NCBI GenBank assembly: GCA_964389925.1
Contig: CAYMGE010000023.1
Location: 1 to 64,000, forward strand
DNA: 64,000 nucleotides
Source: CALECP01 sp964389925
Lineage (GTDB): Bacteria > Chloroflexota > Anaerolineae > Promineifilales > Promineifilaceae
Direction of reading: 5' to 3'
Of this stretch, positions 35,758 through 43,944 are shown in pieces. Numbering within the stretch: the stretch's first letter is position 1; each line of letters begins with the position of its first letter. Made by a program: the position numbers and the translations under genes. The notes beneath the pieces were generated by a model that saw only the letters and a program-made list of their open reading frames with translations, was not told the DNA's origin and searched no databases.

Positions 35758-36891
35758 ATGCCAACTTCCGAAACACACCTCCCATCTATGCTTGAATTGA
35801 AGAAATATAAGCCTGATACAATCTTGACCATGAATAATTATGTCGATTTACGTTATCAAGGCTTGTGCGAGATTACAAACGAACATCTCCCATCACACCC
35901 CATTGAGCATCTCGATCTCACGGGCAATGCGCTGACTGAATTTCCCGCCACTATCGCCCAACTCCCCCATTTGCGAACATTACGACTTGATGAAAATCAC
36001 CTGAGTGAGTTGCCTAGCTCCATCGGCAACCTCACTCAGCTTGAGCAACTTTATGTTGAGAATAATCAACTCACTTCGCTTCCCAATGAAATCAGTGCGT
36101 TGCAAAATTTGCGTGTGCTACGAGTCCATGACAATCAGCTAGGCAAAATTCCTGATGCAGTCTGGCAGTTAACACAGTTGCGCTTTCTCTCGCTTGGCTC
36201 AAATCCGGTTGGAATACTGTCTGGCGAACTGGGAAAGTTGACTAATCTCGAACAGCTTTACGTGCATGATATGGGGCTAGTGACGTTGCCTGATGTGTTC
36301 GGCCGCTTATCCAAGCTAAAAATCCTCGATTTGGGTCACAATCAGCTTGCCAGTTTGCCTGAAACGCTTTGGGAGTTGACACAGTTGGAGACGTTGTATT
36401 TGAGCGACAATCGGTTGGGGATTTTGGCGGAGGGTATCGGCCGATTGACCAACTTACGCTATCTCGGTGCAACGGACAATCAACTCATCACACTACCTGA
36501 CACCATTGCTCAACTCACGAAACTCATCGAATTGCGTCTGTACAAAAATTCTCTTGAGAGATTGCCCTCTGTCATTGGCGAGCTTGCCAATCTTCGTGAA
36601 TTGCATCTTGCCAACAATCCGCTCAAAGTTTTGCCCAAGGCCATTGGCAATCTGCAAGAGTTGACGCATCTTGACCTTCGCAACAACCAGCTCCGTTTTC
36701 TGCCAGCCTCTTTGGGTGATCTGGTTCAGTTGCAGTTTTTAGATCTCCGTGCAAACCGCTTGATCGATCTCCCAGATGAACTCGATCAGCTCTCAAATCT
36801 AAAAAAACTAGATCTGCGTTGGGTCAAATTAGCTCATTATCCCAGCTGGCTGGGCAAAAAAGGCGCAAAAAGTCATTTAGTGTATTTATAA
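35758..36891 (+). CDS. Leucine-rich-repeat protein
   Basis: 377 aa, about thirteen 23-residue LRRs of the small-GTPase/Ras-like type (LxxLxLxxNxLxxLPxxIxxLxx), for example LEQLYVENNQLTSLPNEISALQN and LTHLDLRNNQLRFLPASLGDLVQ. There is no signal peptide, membrane helix or catalytic domain, so it is probably a cytoplasmic protein-binding scaffold. AGGAGG lies 11 nt upstream of the ATG. It borders the accessory region that starts at 36.9 kb. Confidence 0.9.
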   Translation: MPTSETHLPSMLELKKYKPDTILTMNNYVDLRYQGLCEITNEHLPSHPIEHLDLTGNALTEFPATIAQLPHLRTLRLDENHLSELPSSIGNLTQLEQLYVENNQLTSLPNEISALQNLRVLRVHDNQLGKIPDAVWQLTQLRFLSLGSNPVGILSGELGKLTNLEQLYVHDMGLVTLPDVFGRLSKLKILDLGHNQLASLPETLWELTQLETLYLSDNRLGILAEGIGRLTNLRYLGATDNQLITLPDTIAQLTKLIELRLYKNSLERLPSVIGELANLRELHLANNPLKVLPKAIGNLQELTHLDLRNNQLRFLPASLGDLVQLQFLDLRANRLIDLPDELDQLSNLKKLDLRWVKLAHYPSWLGKKGAKSHLVYL

Positions 36892-36929
36892 AAAATCCCT
36901 GATAACGACGGCAACTGACTTCCGACCCC

Positions 36930-38144
36930 TCACACGCCAAAAAATATCCAGACATTACGTCCGCCAACTTTTTGATCGCGTATAAAACCACCTTTAGCTT
37001 TGCTCTCCACATACGAGCGACCGTCCGAGAAATAACGCTGATCAAATCGCACGTTCCCCCGTCTCCCTTGTTTGACGAGGTCTTGCAATTTTCTGTTCAA
37101 GCCTTTATTCGATTGGTCAATCACCCGAAATGGACATGTATAGCTATTTGGCAACTGACGCGCTAGCTGTCGCTGCCCATGCCTATCTTTAAAAACAAAC
37201 GCTGCCCTACCATGTTGGTAGAGATGTTCTTGATAGCCATCTGGTGTAAAAGGTGCCCCAACGCCCCAATTAACTTCCTTTTGGGTTTTGGTCACACCAT
37301 CATAAGCACGCTGGGTGCGTTCTGGCACACCCGTTATCTGTTCTAATGTGGCACGGGAGATTGGTGCCTCGCCCGTGTGTTGGGCAGCAAAAAAAGCTGC
37401 ACGCACTGTCCCAACATTGTTTAACAAGGTCTCGCATGGCAACTCGACCATCTTGCGAGAAAAATGTAACACCTCCAAATTGATGGCAACTTGTGCCTGT
37501 CCAATGAGCCATAGTCGCCCACGCTCATCTCGCCGCCAAAACTCACCCTCGCCGTCTGCCAAAATTTGCCGCAAGCGCCGCCAGCCGCAAATTCGCCATT
37601 CGCTGTCTTTTTTCGTTAACGATTCTCTGAGCGTCGAAACGTCCACCCAGCCTCGTCCATCTTTGTCGAATGCACGTATCAACAGCCAAACCCGTCCTGT
37701 TGCAACGACCTCTTCACGCAGCATCCCTGCGAGTAGTTGTGGTGATATTTGAATAGTTTCTGGGAGTGAAGGGGCTTCTACTTGTTGCTCCGAGGGTTGT
37801 TCTAGCTCATCTGTCGTTGCTTGTGCTTGTAACCGTGCGATGGTTTTCTCGCCTTCCTCAAATATCTTGTGAAGTGGGGCTAACCAAACGTTGACTGTAT
37901 GTGTCTCCTCTGTTTTTTCATCGACAGGATCAGGTGATCTCTCTTCACGCACAGCCTCATCTTGGCGTGTGAACACAGATGGCTTCACACCATGCTGCTC
38001 CCGCAGGGCAGCTAGCCGTATGTTCGCGGCGTGAAGTGATGAACTGATTGGTCGTTCACGATTTGATTCAAGATGAGAGCCATTCGGCCGATTAGGAGTA
38101 GATAATCCATTGACGCATGGATCGGTGTATGGTATTCTTTTCAT
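36930..38144 (-). CDS. Putative replication / DNA-binding protein of the plasmid-like region
   Basis: 404 aa. I do not recognise a family. The first 120 residues are polar, with many Glu and Arg, and probably disordered. Residues about 130-225 read as a winged-helix-like region (LAGMLREEVVATGRVWLLIRAF, WRRLRQILADGEGEFWRR). Residues about 260-285 form an HTH-like segment (ISRATLEQITGVPERTQRAYDG). The C-terminus is basic (RKLQDLVKQGRRGNVRFDQRY). Position next to ParA/RHH genes, and the promoter and terminator read antisense across its leader, suggest a replication-initiation or copy-control role (inference). Confidence 0.5.
   Translation of the reverse strand: MKRIPYTDPCVNGLSTPNRPNGSHLESNRERPISSSLHAANIRLAALREQHGVKPSVFTRQDEAVREERSPDPVDEKTEETHTVNVWLAPLHKIFEEGEKTIARLQAQATTDELEQPSEQQVEAPSLPETIQISPQLLAGMLREEVVATGRVWLLIRAFDKDGRGWVDVSTLRESLTKKDSEWRICGWRRLRQILADGEGEFWRRDERGRLWLIGQAQVAINLEVLHFSRKMVELPCETLLNNVGTVRAAFFAAQHTGEAPISRATLEQITGVPERTQRAYDGVTKTQKEVNWGVGAPFTPDGYQEHLYQHGRAAFVFKDRHGQRQLARQLPNSYTCPFRVIDQSNKGLNRKLQDLVKQGRRGNVRFDQRYFSDGRSYVESKAKGGFIRDQKVGGRNVWIFFGV
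38110..38138 (+). promoter_or_regulatory. Promoter of the predicted antisense RNA
   Basis: TTGACG (38110-38115), 17 bp, then TATTCT (38133-38138) on the plus strand, inside the first codons of the minus-strand gene that starts at 38144. The -35 matches 5/6 and the -10 matches 4/6 of consensus, with optimal spacing. Start expected near 38145. Confidence 0.55.
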
Positions 38145-38284
38145 ACAGTTTACGGGCTACACTAGGTGGAAACCTTTCCTCCCTGTTTGGAGTTCTGAGG
38201 TTGAATCACCATGGTTAAGTGTCACACCTATGTAGCCGAAACGGTTCAAGATGACTAGAGGCGGCACCCTCTGGTCTTTTTATT
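38145..38284 (+). ncRNA. Predicted ~140-nt antisense (countertranscribed-like) RNA
   Basis: A consensus-like promoter ends at 38138 and a strong terminator hairpin with T-run ends near 38284, giving an RNA of about 140 nt with no good ORF. It lies opposite the leader of the minus-strand gene beginning at 38144. That arrangement is the one plasmids use for antisense copy-number control of Rep. Transcription itself is not shown by sequence. Confidence 0.45.
38253..38283 (+). terminator. Rho-independent terminator of the antisense RNA
   Basis: GACTAGAGG, loop CGGCAC, CCTCTGGTC (9 bp, one G-U) followed by TTTTTATTT. The T-run exists only on the plus strand, so it terminates plus-strand transcription away from the neighbouring minus-strand gene. 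Confidence 0.8.
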
Positions 38285-38424
38285 TCTAGGGGTCAATAGC
38301 TAGTGCCATAGCTTCGCCCTACAAAACCGTGTGGTCTCGTCCACAAATTAAAAGTGCATTAATTAAATCCTTATTGAGACATTGCTCTTTAGTCAAAACG
38401 ACAGCGTTATTGTAGTTTGCAATC

Positions 38425-38448
38425 GCAAGCTATAGAGAGATAGCTTGC
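38425..38448. promoter_or_regulatory. 9-bp inverted repeat after the ATPase gene
   Basis: GCAAGCTAT, loop AGAGAG, ATAGCTTGC, perfect. It lies 46 nt downstream of the ATPase stop (minus strand) and upstream of the putative replication gene. It lacks a T-run on either side, so operator and weak terminator are both possible. The rest of the 349-bp gap (38145-38493) holds the antisense RNA and AT-rich sequence. Confidence 0.4.
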
Positions 38449-38493
38449 ATACATAAATTCTTGCATTGATCTTACATTTGTTACATAGATGAC

Positions 38494-39990
38494 TTAGTTC
38501 ATTTCGGCCGCTATTGTCCACCGCGTCAAATCTGCATCAACTTGCTGCAAATCAACTAGCTTTATGCCCGTTGCATCCCATTTTTTCCGGCGGCAGGCCT
38601 GCTTCATAAAAGTGAGACCCTTTTCTTTTGCATGATCATCCCAGCCATTTGCTGAAAAGAGAACAAAATAGATTTTCCAACGGTGCATATCATTTGGCAC
38701 AATTGAATCAGCTTTGCTGATTACGGGACTAAGCCGACTAATAGATTCTACTCCTTCGTGCCAGTGACAGCTTCCCATCACAAGCACATGCTCTTCTCGA
38801 TTGATCCCCACCACATCGATGTAGACCGTCCGCTGCCATGCTCCCCCTACTTGATCAAGCATGTAGGGAATATCTCCATGCACACTGGCACGTAGTAGCC
38901 ATTCACGGCACATATGTTGCCATGTATTTTGTTCCATGAACTGTGGCAGACTCTTTTCGATTGTATTGAGAATTAATTGTTGTTCGCCCAATGCAAGCTG
39001 TGCCTGATGAGCGGAAACAAAACGATAATAAAAACGTAAAAATGGATCGGTAATATGATAATGACCGCGCCGTGATTTGCTAGGGTCTTCTGTCACAGGG
39101 ACTTCACGCCTGACAAAACCCGTTTGACGCAAAACACTTAGATATTTTGAAACATGACCACGTGATAATCCTGTGCGTGTCGAGATACGAGTATGTGTTT
39201 GAGAACCGTAAGCAATTGCACGCATGATCCCAACATAATTGTGTGGGTCGGTGATAAAATCTTGTAGCAAGATGCGAGGCTCTTCCTGCATCAGCGTATT
39301 GCTGGGCAAAAGTTGATGACGGATATTTTCGAGAATCGTGGTGTTGGGATCAAGTCGCTCCCAATACGCGGGAACGCCACCCCAAATACCGTACAATGTT
39401 GCCCGGTCGGCCGTATCATACTGTGGGAAAAATTGATGAGTCGCCGCATAAGGCAATGGAGGTAGCTTCACCTGTGCAGTTGCTCGACCATACAAGGGAG
39501 CCTCGTATGTAAACATATTTTGCATCAAGCCCATTTGACTGCCTGAAAGTGCCAGTATTAACTTTGATTTACTCAACCAACGATCCCATGACTTTTGCAA
39601 AACACCGGCTATTGATGGATCAACATCGATAAGGTAGCCCAATTCGTCGATAAAAAGAATAAATTTCTCGGCCGATGCCATCAACGCAACCTGTCGAAGC
39701 GCCTGCTCCCAGTTCGCATAAGTGAAATCGAGTGGTGCAGGTTCATCGGGCGTTTGATAATTATAAAGAGCTTGTGAGAAAGAGCGAAGTTGATCAAGAG
39801 CCGAGGTAGGCTCTGCCACCCAGTAGATACCCTTATTGGCATGACGTTGCGTCAACCAGTGGGTCAACAGGCGGGTCTTGCCAACACGTCGCCTTCCGTA
39901 TAGAATTAAGAGACTTGCACTGGGTGAAGCCCATAAATCATCTAGCAGGTCAAGCTCGTTACTACGTCCGACAAATTGTGGTTTTGACAT
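38494..39990 (-). CDS. Archaeal-type AAA ATPase with DUF234-like C-terminal domain
   Basis: 498 aa from the ATG at 39990; a TTG six codons upstream is possible. It begins FVGRSNELDLLDDLW, with P-loop LLILYGRRRVGKTRLLTHW (about 29-47) and Walker B FILFIDELGYLID (about 111-123). A winged-helix segment follows (HTRISTRTGLSRGHVSKYLSVLRQTGFVRRE), then the DUF234-type nuclease-like domain (DPFLRFYYRFV; VYIDVVGINREEHVLVMGSCHW). These ATPases are common in archaea and in bacteria with mobile elements; the function is unclear. Its promoter region carries GTACTC/GAGTAC repeats. Confidence 0.82.
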   Translation of the reverse strand: MSKPQFVGRSNELDLLDDLWASPSASLLILYGRRRVGKTRLLTHWLTQRHANKGIYWVAEPTSALDQLRSFSQALYNYQTPDEPAPLDFTYANWEQALRQVALMASAEKFILFIDELGYLIDVDPSIAGVLQKSWDRWLSKSKLILALSGSQMGLMQNMFTYEAPLYGRATAQVKLPPLPYAATHQFFPQYDTADRATLYGIWGGVPAYWERLDPNTTILENIRHQLLPSNTLMQEEPRILLQDFITDPHNYVGIMRAIAYGSQTHTRISTRTGLSRGHVSKYLSVLRQTGFVRREVPVTEDPSKSRRGHYHITDPFLRFYYRFVSAHQAQLALGEQQLILNTIEKSLPQFMEQNTWQHMCREWLLRASVHGDIPYMLDQVGGAWQRTVYIDVVGINREEHVLVMGSCHWHEGVESISRLSPVISKADSIVPNDMHRWKIYFVLFSANGWDDHAKEKGLTFMKQACRRKKWDATGIKLVDLQQVDADLTRWTIAAEMN

Positions 39991-40025
39991 AATTTTCTCA
40001 AGAATCAATACCTAAATAAGTGATA

Positions 40026-40065
40026 GTACTCTACTCAAAGGTAGAGTACCCTAAACAAGAGTACT
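40026..40065. promoter_or_regulatory. Candidate operator of the DUF234-type ATPase gene
   Basis: GTACTCTAC (40026-40034), loop TCAAAG, GTAGAGTAC (40041-40049) is a perfect 9-bp inverted repeat, and a third half-site GAGTAC follows at 40060-40065. It lies 36 nt upstream of the ATPase ATG, where a repressor would block transcription. The ATPase's own winged helix could bind it (inference). Confidence 0.5.
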
Positions 40066-40093
40066 TGTCAAGAGCCAATTTTGAAAAAACGCA

Positions 40094-40122
40094 AAATCCC
40101 CTCAATTTGAGGGGATTTTTTG
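40094..40122. terminator. Terminator between RHH and ATPase genes
   Basis: AAATCCCCTCAA and TTGAGGGGATT pair as a long stem with almost no loop. On the plus strand TTTTTT follows immediately; on the minus strand ATTTTGCGTTTTTT follows. It closes the parA-RHH operon (minus strand) and may work in both directions. Confidence 0.7.
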
Positions 40123-40158
40123 ATCAGTTATTTATTTTTGCCTGCGCTATCTACGATT

Positions 40159-40533
40159 CTAAACTTGACTTGACCAGTGAGACTTTCTCGCGGTTAATTT
40201 TTCTGTTCGCCGCACAATTTCAGGTCGTTCTCCCGCATCGTAATGTCGGATTGCCATATCAACCAGCCAACGATACGTTTCTAGCACACCCATCCCCTCT
40301 TGTGCTGCAATCTGTTTTATGTAACGTACTTGTCCGGGCGGCAGACTAATTGTTTTGCGCTTGTACTGCCCAGCCATACTCTTTTCCTGCGTCGCTTTGG
40401 CAATGTCACCCGCGCTAACTGTGTCAAGTGGTGTCTCAAATCTTCCGCCCACGGGAGGCTTTGGTTTTGGCTTTGGCGGGTCATCTTGGGATAGTTGACG
40501 CAACTTTGCTAGAGGATCGTTAAATTTCGCCAT
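40159..40533 (-). CDS. Ribbon-helix-helix partner of ParA
   Basis: 124 aa from the ATG at 40533, which lies inside the 3' end of parA (14-nt overlap). The Pro/Lys-rich N-terminal half (PPKPKPKPPVGG) is probably flexible and may contact ParA. The C-terminal half reads as an RHH DNA-binding domain (KRKTISLPPGQVRYIKQIAAQEGMGVLETYRWLVDMAIRHY). Its ending RPEIVRRTE is shared with the RHH protein at 45183-45533. It is likely the centromere-binding and autorepressor half of a partition system, perhaps acting on the TTGAGTG array. Confidence 0.75.
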   Translation of the reverse strand: MAKFNDPLAKLRQLSQDDPPKPKPKPPVGGRFETPLDTVSAGDIAKATQEKSMAGQYKRKTISLPPGQVRYIKQIAAQEGMGVLETYRWLVDMAIRHYDAGERPEIVRRTEKLTARKSHWSSQV

Positions 40534-41380
40534 TGTGTACTCGCTCCACGACTGCCCAATACGCCTTTGCAGGGGCGGATTTAGGCGCATATTCAAAAAT
40601 TGTCAAACCACCATCGGCCGCAGGAGACTCTTCGAGCTTAACGCTGGTGGGAATTGACTCGCTAACGCGCTCACTCCCATACGTTTCACGCAGTGTACTC
40701 AGCACCTCACGAGCAAGCACCTGACGACCACGCATAAATGTTGGTACGACCAGCCCCACTCTGATGGCGATTCCCTCTGCTTGTGCTTCCAGAATATCCC
40801 GTGTGTGTCTCACAGCTCCTGCTGCACCGAGATAATCGACCTTGACAGGCACAATTGCCGCATCGGCAAATTGATAGACTGCGTTGTTGAGCGCATCGAG
40901 CGACGGAGGGCAGTCAATGATAATATAATCAAATACGGCCGCAGCATATTTTAATCGCGTCGTCAACAGTTGGTCGATGGGGACAGAACGAGTTGCGTTG
41001 CGCGTCATACGGCTGACAACCTCGTTGACAGCTTCGTTCGCAATTAGGGCTAATTTCGTCTCTGCGAGCTGATCTGTGGCAGGTATGAGGAATAGGTTAG
41101 GTCTTGAGGGTCCGCCTGTTTCAGCGCGATCTGTGGAGAGAATCACGTTATCGGCCGTGACTTCCCCCAATAACAATGCACCTATTCCCCCACCCTTCGC
41201 TTCAACTCCCAGCGAAGTGCTGCAATTCCCCTGTGGATCGAGATCAATCAGTAAGACATGACCTGTCGGCTCACCCATCTCGTTTGTCAATTTACGCGCC
41301 AACCCGTGCGCCAAGTTAATCGCCGTTGTCGTTTTCCCCACACCACCTTTTCGATTTACGACTGCAAAAATTTTTGTCAT
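40520..41380 (-). CDS. parA: ParA-family partition ATPase
   Basis: 286 aa from the ATG at 41380, chosen because the deviant Walker A RKGGVGKTTTAINLAHGL follows at residues 9-26; in-frame extension upstream would run through the TTGAGTG array. Walker A' LLIDLDPQGNCSTSLG and Walker B YIIIDCPPSLDALNN confirm ParA/Soj. It segregates plasmids or chromosome regions by ATP-dependent DNA binding together with a centromere protein. The RHH gene overlaps its 3' end, the usual partner position. Type Ib-like in lacking an N-terminal HTH. Confidence 0.9.
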   Translation of the reverse strand: MTKIFAVVNRKGGVGKTTTAINLAHGLARKLTNEMGEPTGHVLLIDLDPQGNCSTSLGVEAKGGGIGALLLGEVTADNVILSTDRAETGGPSRPNLFLIPATDQLAETKLALIANEAVNEVVSRMTRNATRSVPIDQLLTTRLKYAAAVFDYIIIDCPPSLDALNNAVYQFADAAIVPVKVDYLGAAGAVRHTRDILEAQAEGIAIRVGLVVPTFMRGRQVLAREVLSTLRETYGSERVSESIPTSVKLEESPAADGGLTIFEYAPKSAPAKAYWAVVERVHNGEI

Positions 41381-41412
41381 ATCATTCCCAAATGGTTTAT
41401 TTTCCGAATTAT

Positions 41413-41481
41413 AATGAGTGTAATTGAAAACGCTAGCACTCACTTGAGTGCTTATTGAGTGTTTGTTGAGTTCAATTGAGT
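41413..41481. repeat. Helically phased TTGAGTG repeat array upstream of parA
   Basis: TTGAGTG at 41443, 41454 and 41475 and TTGAGTT at 41465 stand 11, 11 and 10 bp apart, on one DNA face; an ATGAGTG lies 30 bp further on at 41413. The array sits 33-101 nt upstream of the parA ATG. RHH proteins such as omega and ParG-type repressors bind arrays of 7-bp units in this way, so it is a candidate operator and centromere (parS-like). Confidence 0.65.
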
Positions 41482-41532
41482 GCAAAATCAGCCGTTTCGG
41501 GCATGAAAATGACGTTTCTATGACGCATACCG

Positions 41533-42009
41533 TCAGTTGTGGCGTTTATAGAACTGTACGAAGTTGTGATTAGCTGTTGGGAAAAGCCCATCGGCCGCCT
41601 TCCCCCAACCTTCTGAGAGCGTGTCTGCAATCTCCTCAAGCGAGATTGGCTCTATCTTGCGAGATAGCTCAAGGTTATCGTGTTGATAGAGGTCAGCGTG
41701 GAGTAGTTCATCTTCAACCCAGACGCGACCAAATAACCAAGGGGCAGGTGGTTCCATGTGGAACACACGCTCGTCGCTTAAGTTGATAACGACAAAAAGT
41801 GCGGCATCTTTAAGAAACAGTAAATTCCCTTCATTTGCAAAGAAGGCGCGACCATTTGTCGAGATAAACACGTCTTGGTTATTTAGGGGGCGTATCGGCC
41901 GAAAAACAACATTTTCAGCACCCAAATTGTATGCGCCATGCTCTTCAATTGAGAGTGAGAAGTTGTGTGAGGTTGAGCGAATTCTAAAACGAATGATTTG
42001 TGAATCCAT
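41533..42009 (-). CDS. Hypothetical protein
   Basis: 158 aa with no recognised domain. It is rich in beta-strand-like segments (IRFRIRSTSHNFSLSIEE, AFFANEGNLLFLKDAALFVVINLSDERVF) with a short helical part near the C-terminus (SLEEIADTLSEGWGKAADGLF). There is no signal peptide or membrane segment. It lies between the parA array and the recombinase element on the same strand. It contains TCGGCCGA sites like the host genes. Confidence 0.6.
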   Translation of the reverse strand: MDSQIIRFRIRSTSHNFSLSIEEHGAYNLGAENVVFRPIRPLNNQDVFISTNGRAFFANEGNLLFLKDAALFVVINLSDERVFHMEPPAPWLFGRVWVEDELLHADLYQHDNLELSRKIEPISLEEIADTLSEGWGKAADGLFPTANHNFVQFYKRHN

Positions 42010-42018
42010 CTGTTGATC

Positions 42019-43653
42019 TTAGATTATTCGGCAGAGAAATGCACTCGAAGGCTCATTCAAACAAAATAAGCCTTTGTCGGGGCGGCCGGATTCGAACCGA
42101 CGACCTCTATACTTAATCCGCCGACCTTTTGGAAGCAAAAAGCATTTGACCTGTACCTCATGTACATCCTTTTGCTTATCCAACAGTTGTACCTGTACAT
42201 TGAGCGTATCCAATAGTCGCCGCTTCTTTTCAAAAGAACAATCTGGCAATTCTTGGCTAACCGCCTGAGCCATCTCTATTATAACGTCACGTAACGCTGG
42301 TGTGTATTCTGCTTGATCTAACCGAAGCAACAACCCATCCCGCTCTTTCTCCAAACTTTGCCGCAACTGTTTCTTCTCCCCGATCTTTGATGCCAACGCC
42401 GTTGCCACAATCTCATCATCCGTATCTGCAAACGTCGTGACAAGCCGCGTAATACTCCGCTTTGCCTTAACCAACAATTCCTCAACTACATCTAGTCGCT
42501 CTTGCATCGGCCGAGCAGTTGTTTGAGACATCTTCGCCATTGTCTTCAATCCTGCCTCTAAATTTTCTGGCGAAGTCAATAACTCAACTAACCAATCCCA
42601 TACTACAGCTTCTACTATATCCGCCCGAATATGGCGCACAGGACAATACTCGATATGCTCATAGCGCACCTTCTTACACCGATAGTACACATTGTACCCA
42701 TCCTTGCGTCGCTTTTTTGATTCACCTGTCAACGCACCCCCACACCGACATCGAATGTGACCAGCCAACAAATAAGACCGTCGTTGATTGCGCTTGCTGT
42801 ATTTCTGGTTCAATGCACGTCGCCCTTGAGCCGCTTCCCATATTGGCTGTTCAACAATAGCAAGGTTCGTTCGTTCGTGAGTGTGTCCAGACCATTTGAA
42901 TCGGCCGATATAGTTCTCATTGGTGATGATATTCTTGATCGTCGTTGGATACCAACCACCACGTCCTGTACGCCCTCCCTTTTTCACCTGTCCTGGTGTC
43001 AAGATACCCTCACTTGTGAGCAATACAGCAATCTGCTTAAACGTTAGTGGATCATTTTGGTTATCTGTATAGAGATAGAAAATCCGTCGCACAAGCTCTG
43101 CACGTTCAGGGTGAATCTCTAAGCGTGCTTCACGATTTCGGCCGATCTTGATATACCCAAATGGTGGCGCACCCTGCCCGACATATCTACCCTGCTTCCC
43201 CTTCTCGTCAATACCTCGCATCGACCGCTCACGGATCGCCGCTCGTTCCTGAGATGCTGCCAACCCCTTGAAAAAGGCGATCATGATGCTTGCCATATCA
43301 TTCTTGACCTCACCCATTTCACAATCGTGAACCTGAACCTGATATTTGGCAAATTGTTCAATCGTCGTCAGTAAGCGTGAATACTCATTCTCTGGTGGTC
43401 GTGACAACCGATCCAACCGCCAAACGACGACCGCTTGTACAAACCCTGACTGCACCACTTCCAACAACCGCTTTCCGCCATCCCGCTCATCTAAGCGCGT
43501 TGCCCCGCTAATATTATCTTTGATGACTTCCACAACGTCCAAATCATGGCGTACCGCATACTCCTGACACCCTTTGATCTGCGTCGGCAAGCTATACCCC
43601 TTCGTTTGTTCATTCGTTGAGACTCGTACATAAATCACTGTTGTTACTTTCAT
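42019..43653 (-). CDS. Large serine recombinase (integrase)
   Basis: 544 aa. The N-terminal resolvase domain has the catalytic Ser in IYVRVSTNEQ and VVVWRLDRLSR. The recombinase domain follows (GAPPFGYIKI; WYPTTIKNIITNENYIGRF), then a zinc ribbon (IRCRCGGALTG..YYRCKKVRYEHIEYCPVRHI) and a coiled-coil region. AAGGA lies 9 nt before the ATG. The last ~25 codons run across the attachment core and the host tRNA-Pro 3' half (IKYRGRRFES..), so its C-terminus is partly host-encoded and would change on excision. It is the likely agent of the 2.2-kb insertion. Confidence 0.9.
   Translation of the reverse strand: MKVTTVIYVRVSTNEQTKGYSLPTQIKGCQEYAVRHDLDVVEVIKDNISGATRLDERDGGKRLLEVVQSGFVQAVVVWRLDRLSRPPENEYSRLLTTIEQFAKYQVQVHDCEMGEVKNDMASIMIAFFKGLAASQERAAIRERSMRGIDEKGKQGRYVGQGAPPFGYIKIGRNREARLEIHPERAELVRRIFYLYTDNQNDPLTFKQIAVLLTSEGILTPGQVKKGGRTGRGGWYPTTIKNIITNENYIGRFKWSGHTHERTNLAIVEQPIWEAAQGRRALNQKYSKRNQRRSYLLAGHIRCRCGGALTGESKKRRKDGYNVYYRCKKVRYEHIEYCPVRHIRADIVEAVVWDWLVELLTSPENLEAGLKTMAKMSQTTARPMQERLDVVEELLVKAKRSITRLVTTFADTDDEIVATALASKIGEKKQLRQSLEKERDGLLLRLDQAEYTPALRDVIIEMAQAVSQELPDCSFEKKRRLLDTLNVQVQLLDKQKDVHEVQVKCFLLPKGRRIKYRGRRFESGRPDKGLFCLNEPSSAFLCRII
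42077..42108 (-). pseudogene. 3' half of a split tRNA-Pro(CGG)
   Basis: On the minus strand the sequence is variable loop AGGTC, T arm GTCGG-TTCGAAT-CCGGC, acceptor CGCCCCG and discriminator A. The acceptor strand pairs perfectly with CGGGGCG of the 5' half at 44319-44370. No D or anticodon arm is present here; the sequence upstream is recombinase coding sequence. It is the attachment-site half left after integration. Confidence 0.85.
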
Positions 43654-43760
43654 AGGATTGCATCCTTTAGCAGATAAGACAAATCACCTTGCCTTCTGCC
43701 ATCGACCAAAGAAGCCTGCTACTCGTCGGCAAGCTCCTGATAAAATGATTCGGCCGAAAA

Positions 43761-43943
43761 TCAGCCCTTATGCCGTGTCTGTATCTCCTTACTTTCGATG
43801 TAACGGATCGCCATTTGGGGAGAGTTCCAACCAAACCAATCCATCAATTCCTTAATGTTGTAACCTCGTTTCGCCATATCGGTTGTCGCGTAATGTCGGC
43901 AATCATGTGGTGATAGAGATTTAATTCCGATCTGTTCACCAAA
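43761..43943 (-). pseudogene. Tyrosine recombinase C-terminal fragment
   Basis: An open frame on the minus strand ends with the TGA at 43761-43763 and encodes SLSPHDCRHYATT, with the HxxR box, then MDWFGWNSPQMAIRYIES, with the box-II W/H position and the nucleophilic Tyr. This is a phage-type integrase C-terminus. Its 5' side stops exactly at the repeat starting at 43945, so the gene is cut off. It probably once integrated next to the tRNA-Pro just upstream. Confidence 0.7.
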
Positions 43944-43944
43944 C

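Noticed and set aside
38145..38493. Riboswitch upstream of the putative replication gene
   Set aside because: The hairpin and T-run face the plus strand, away from the gene; an antisense RNA explains them better.
41413..41481. TTGAGTG repeats as a CRISPR array
   Set aside because: Repeats are 7 bp with 3-4 bp gaps and there are no cas genes; they fit a protein-binding array.
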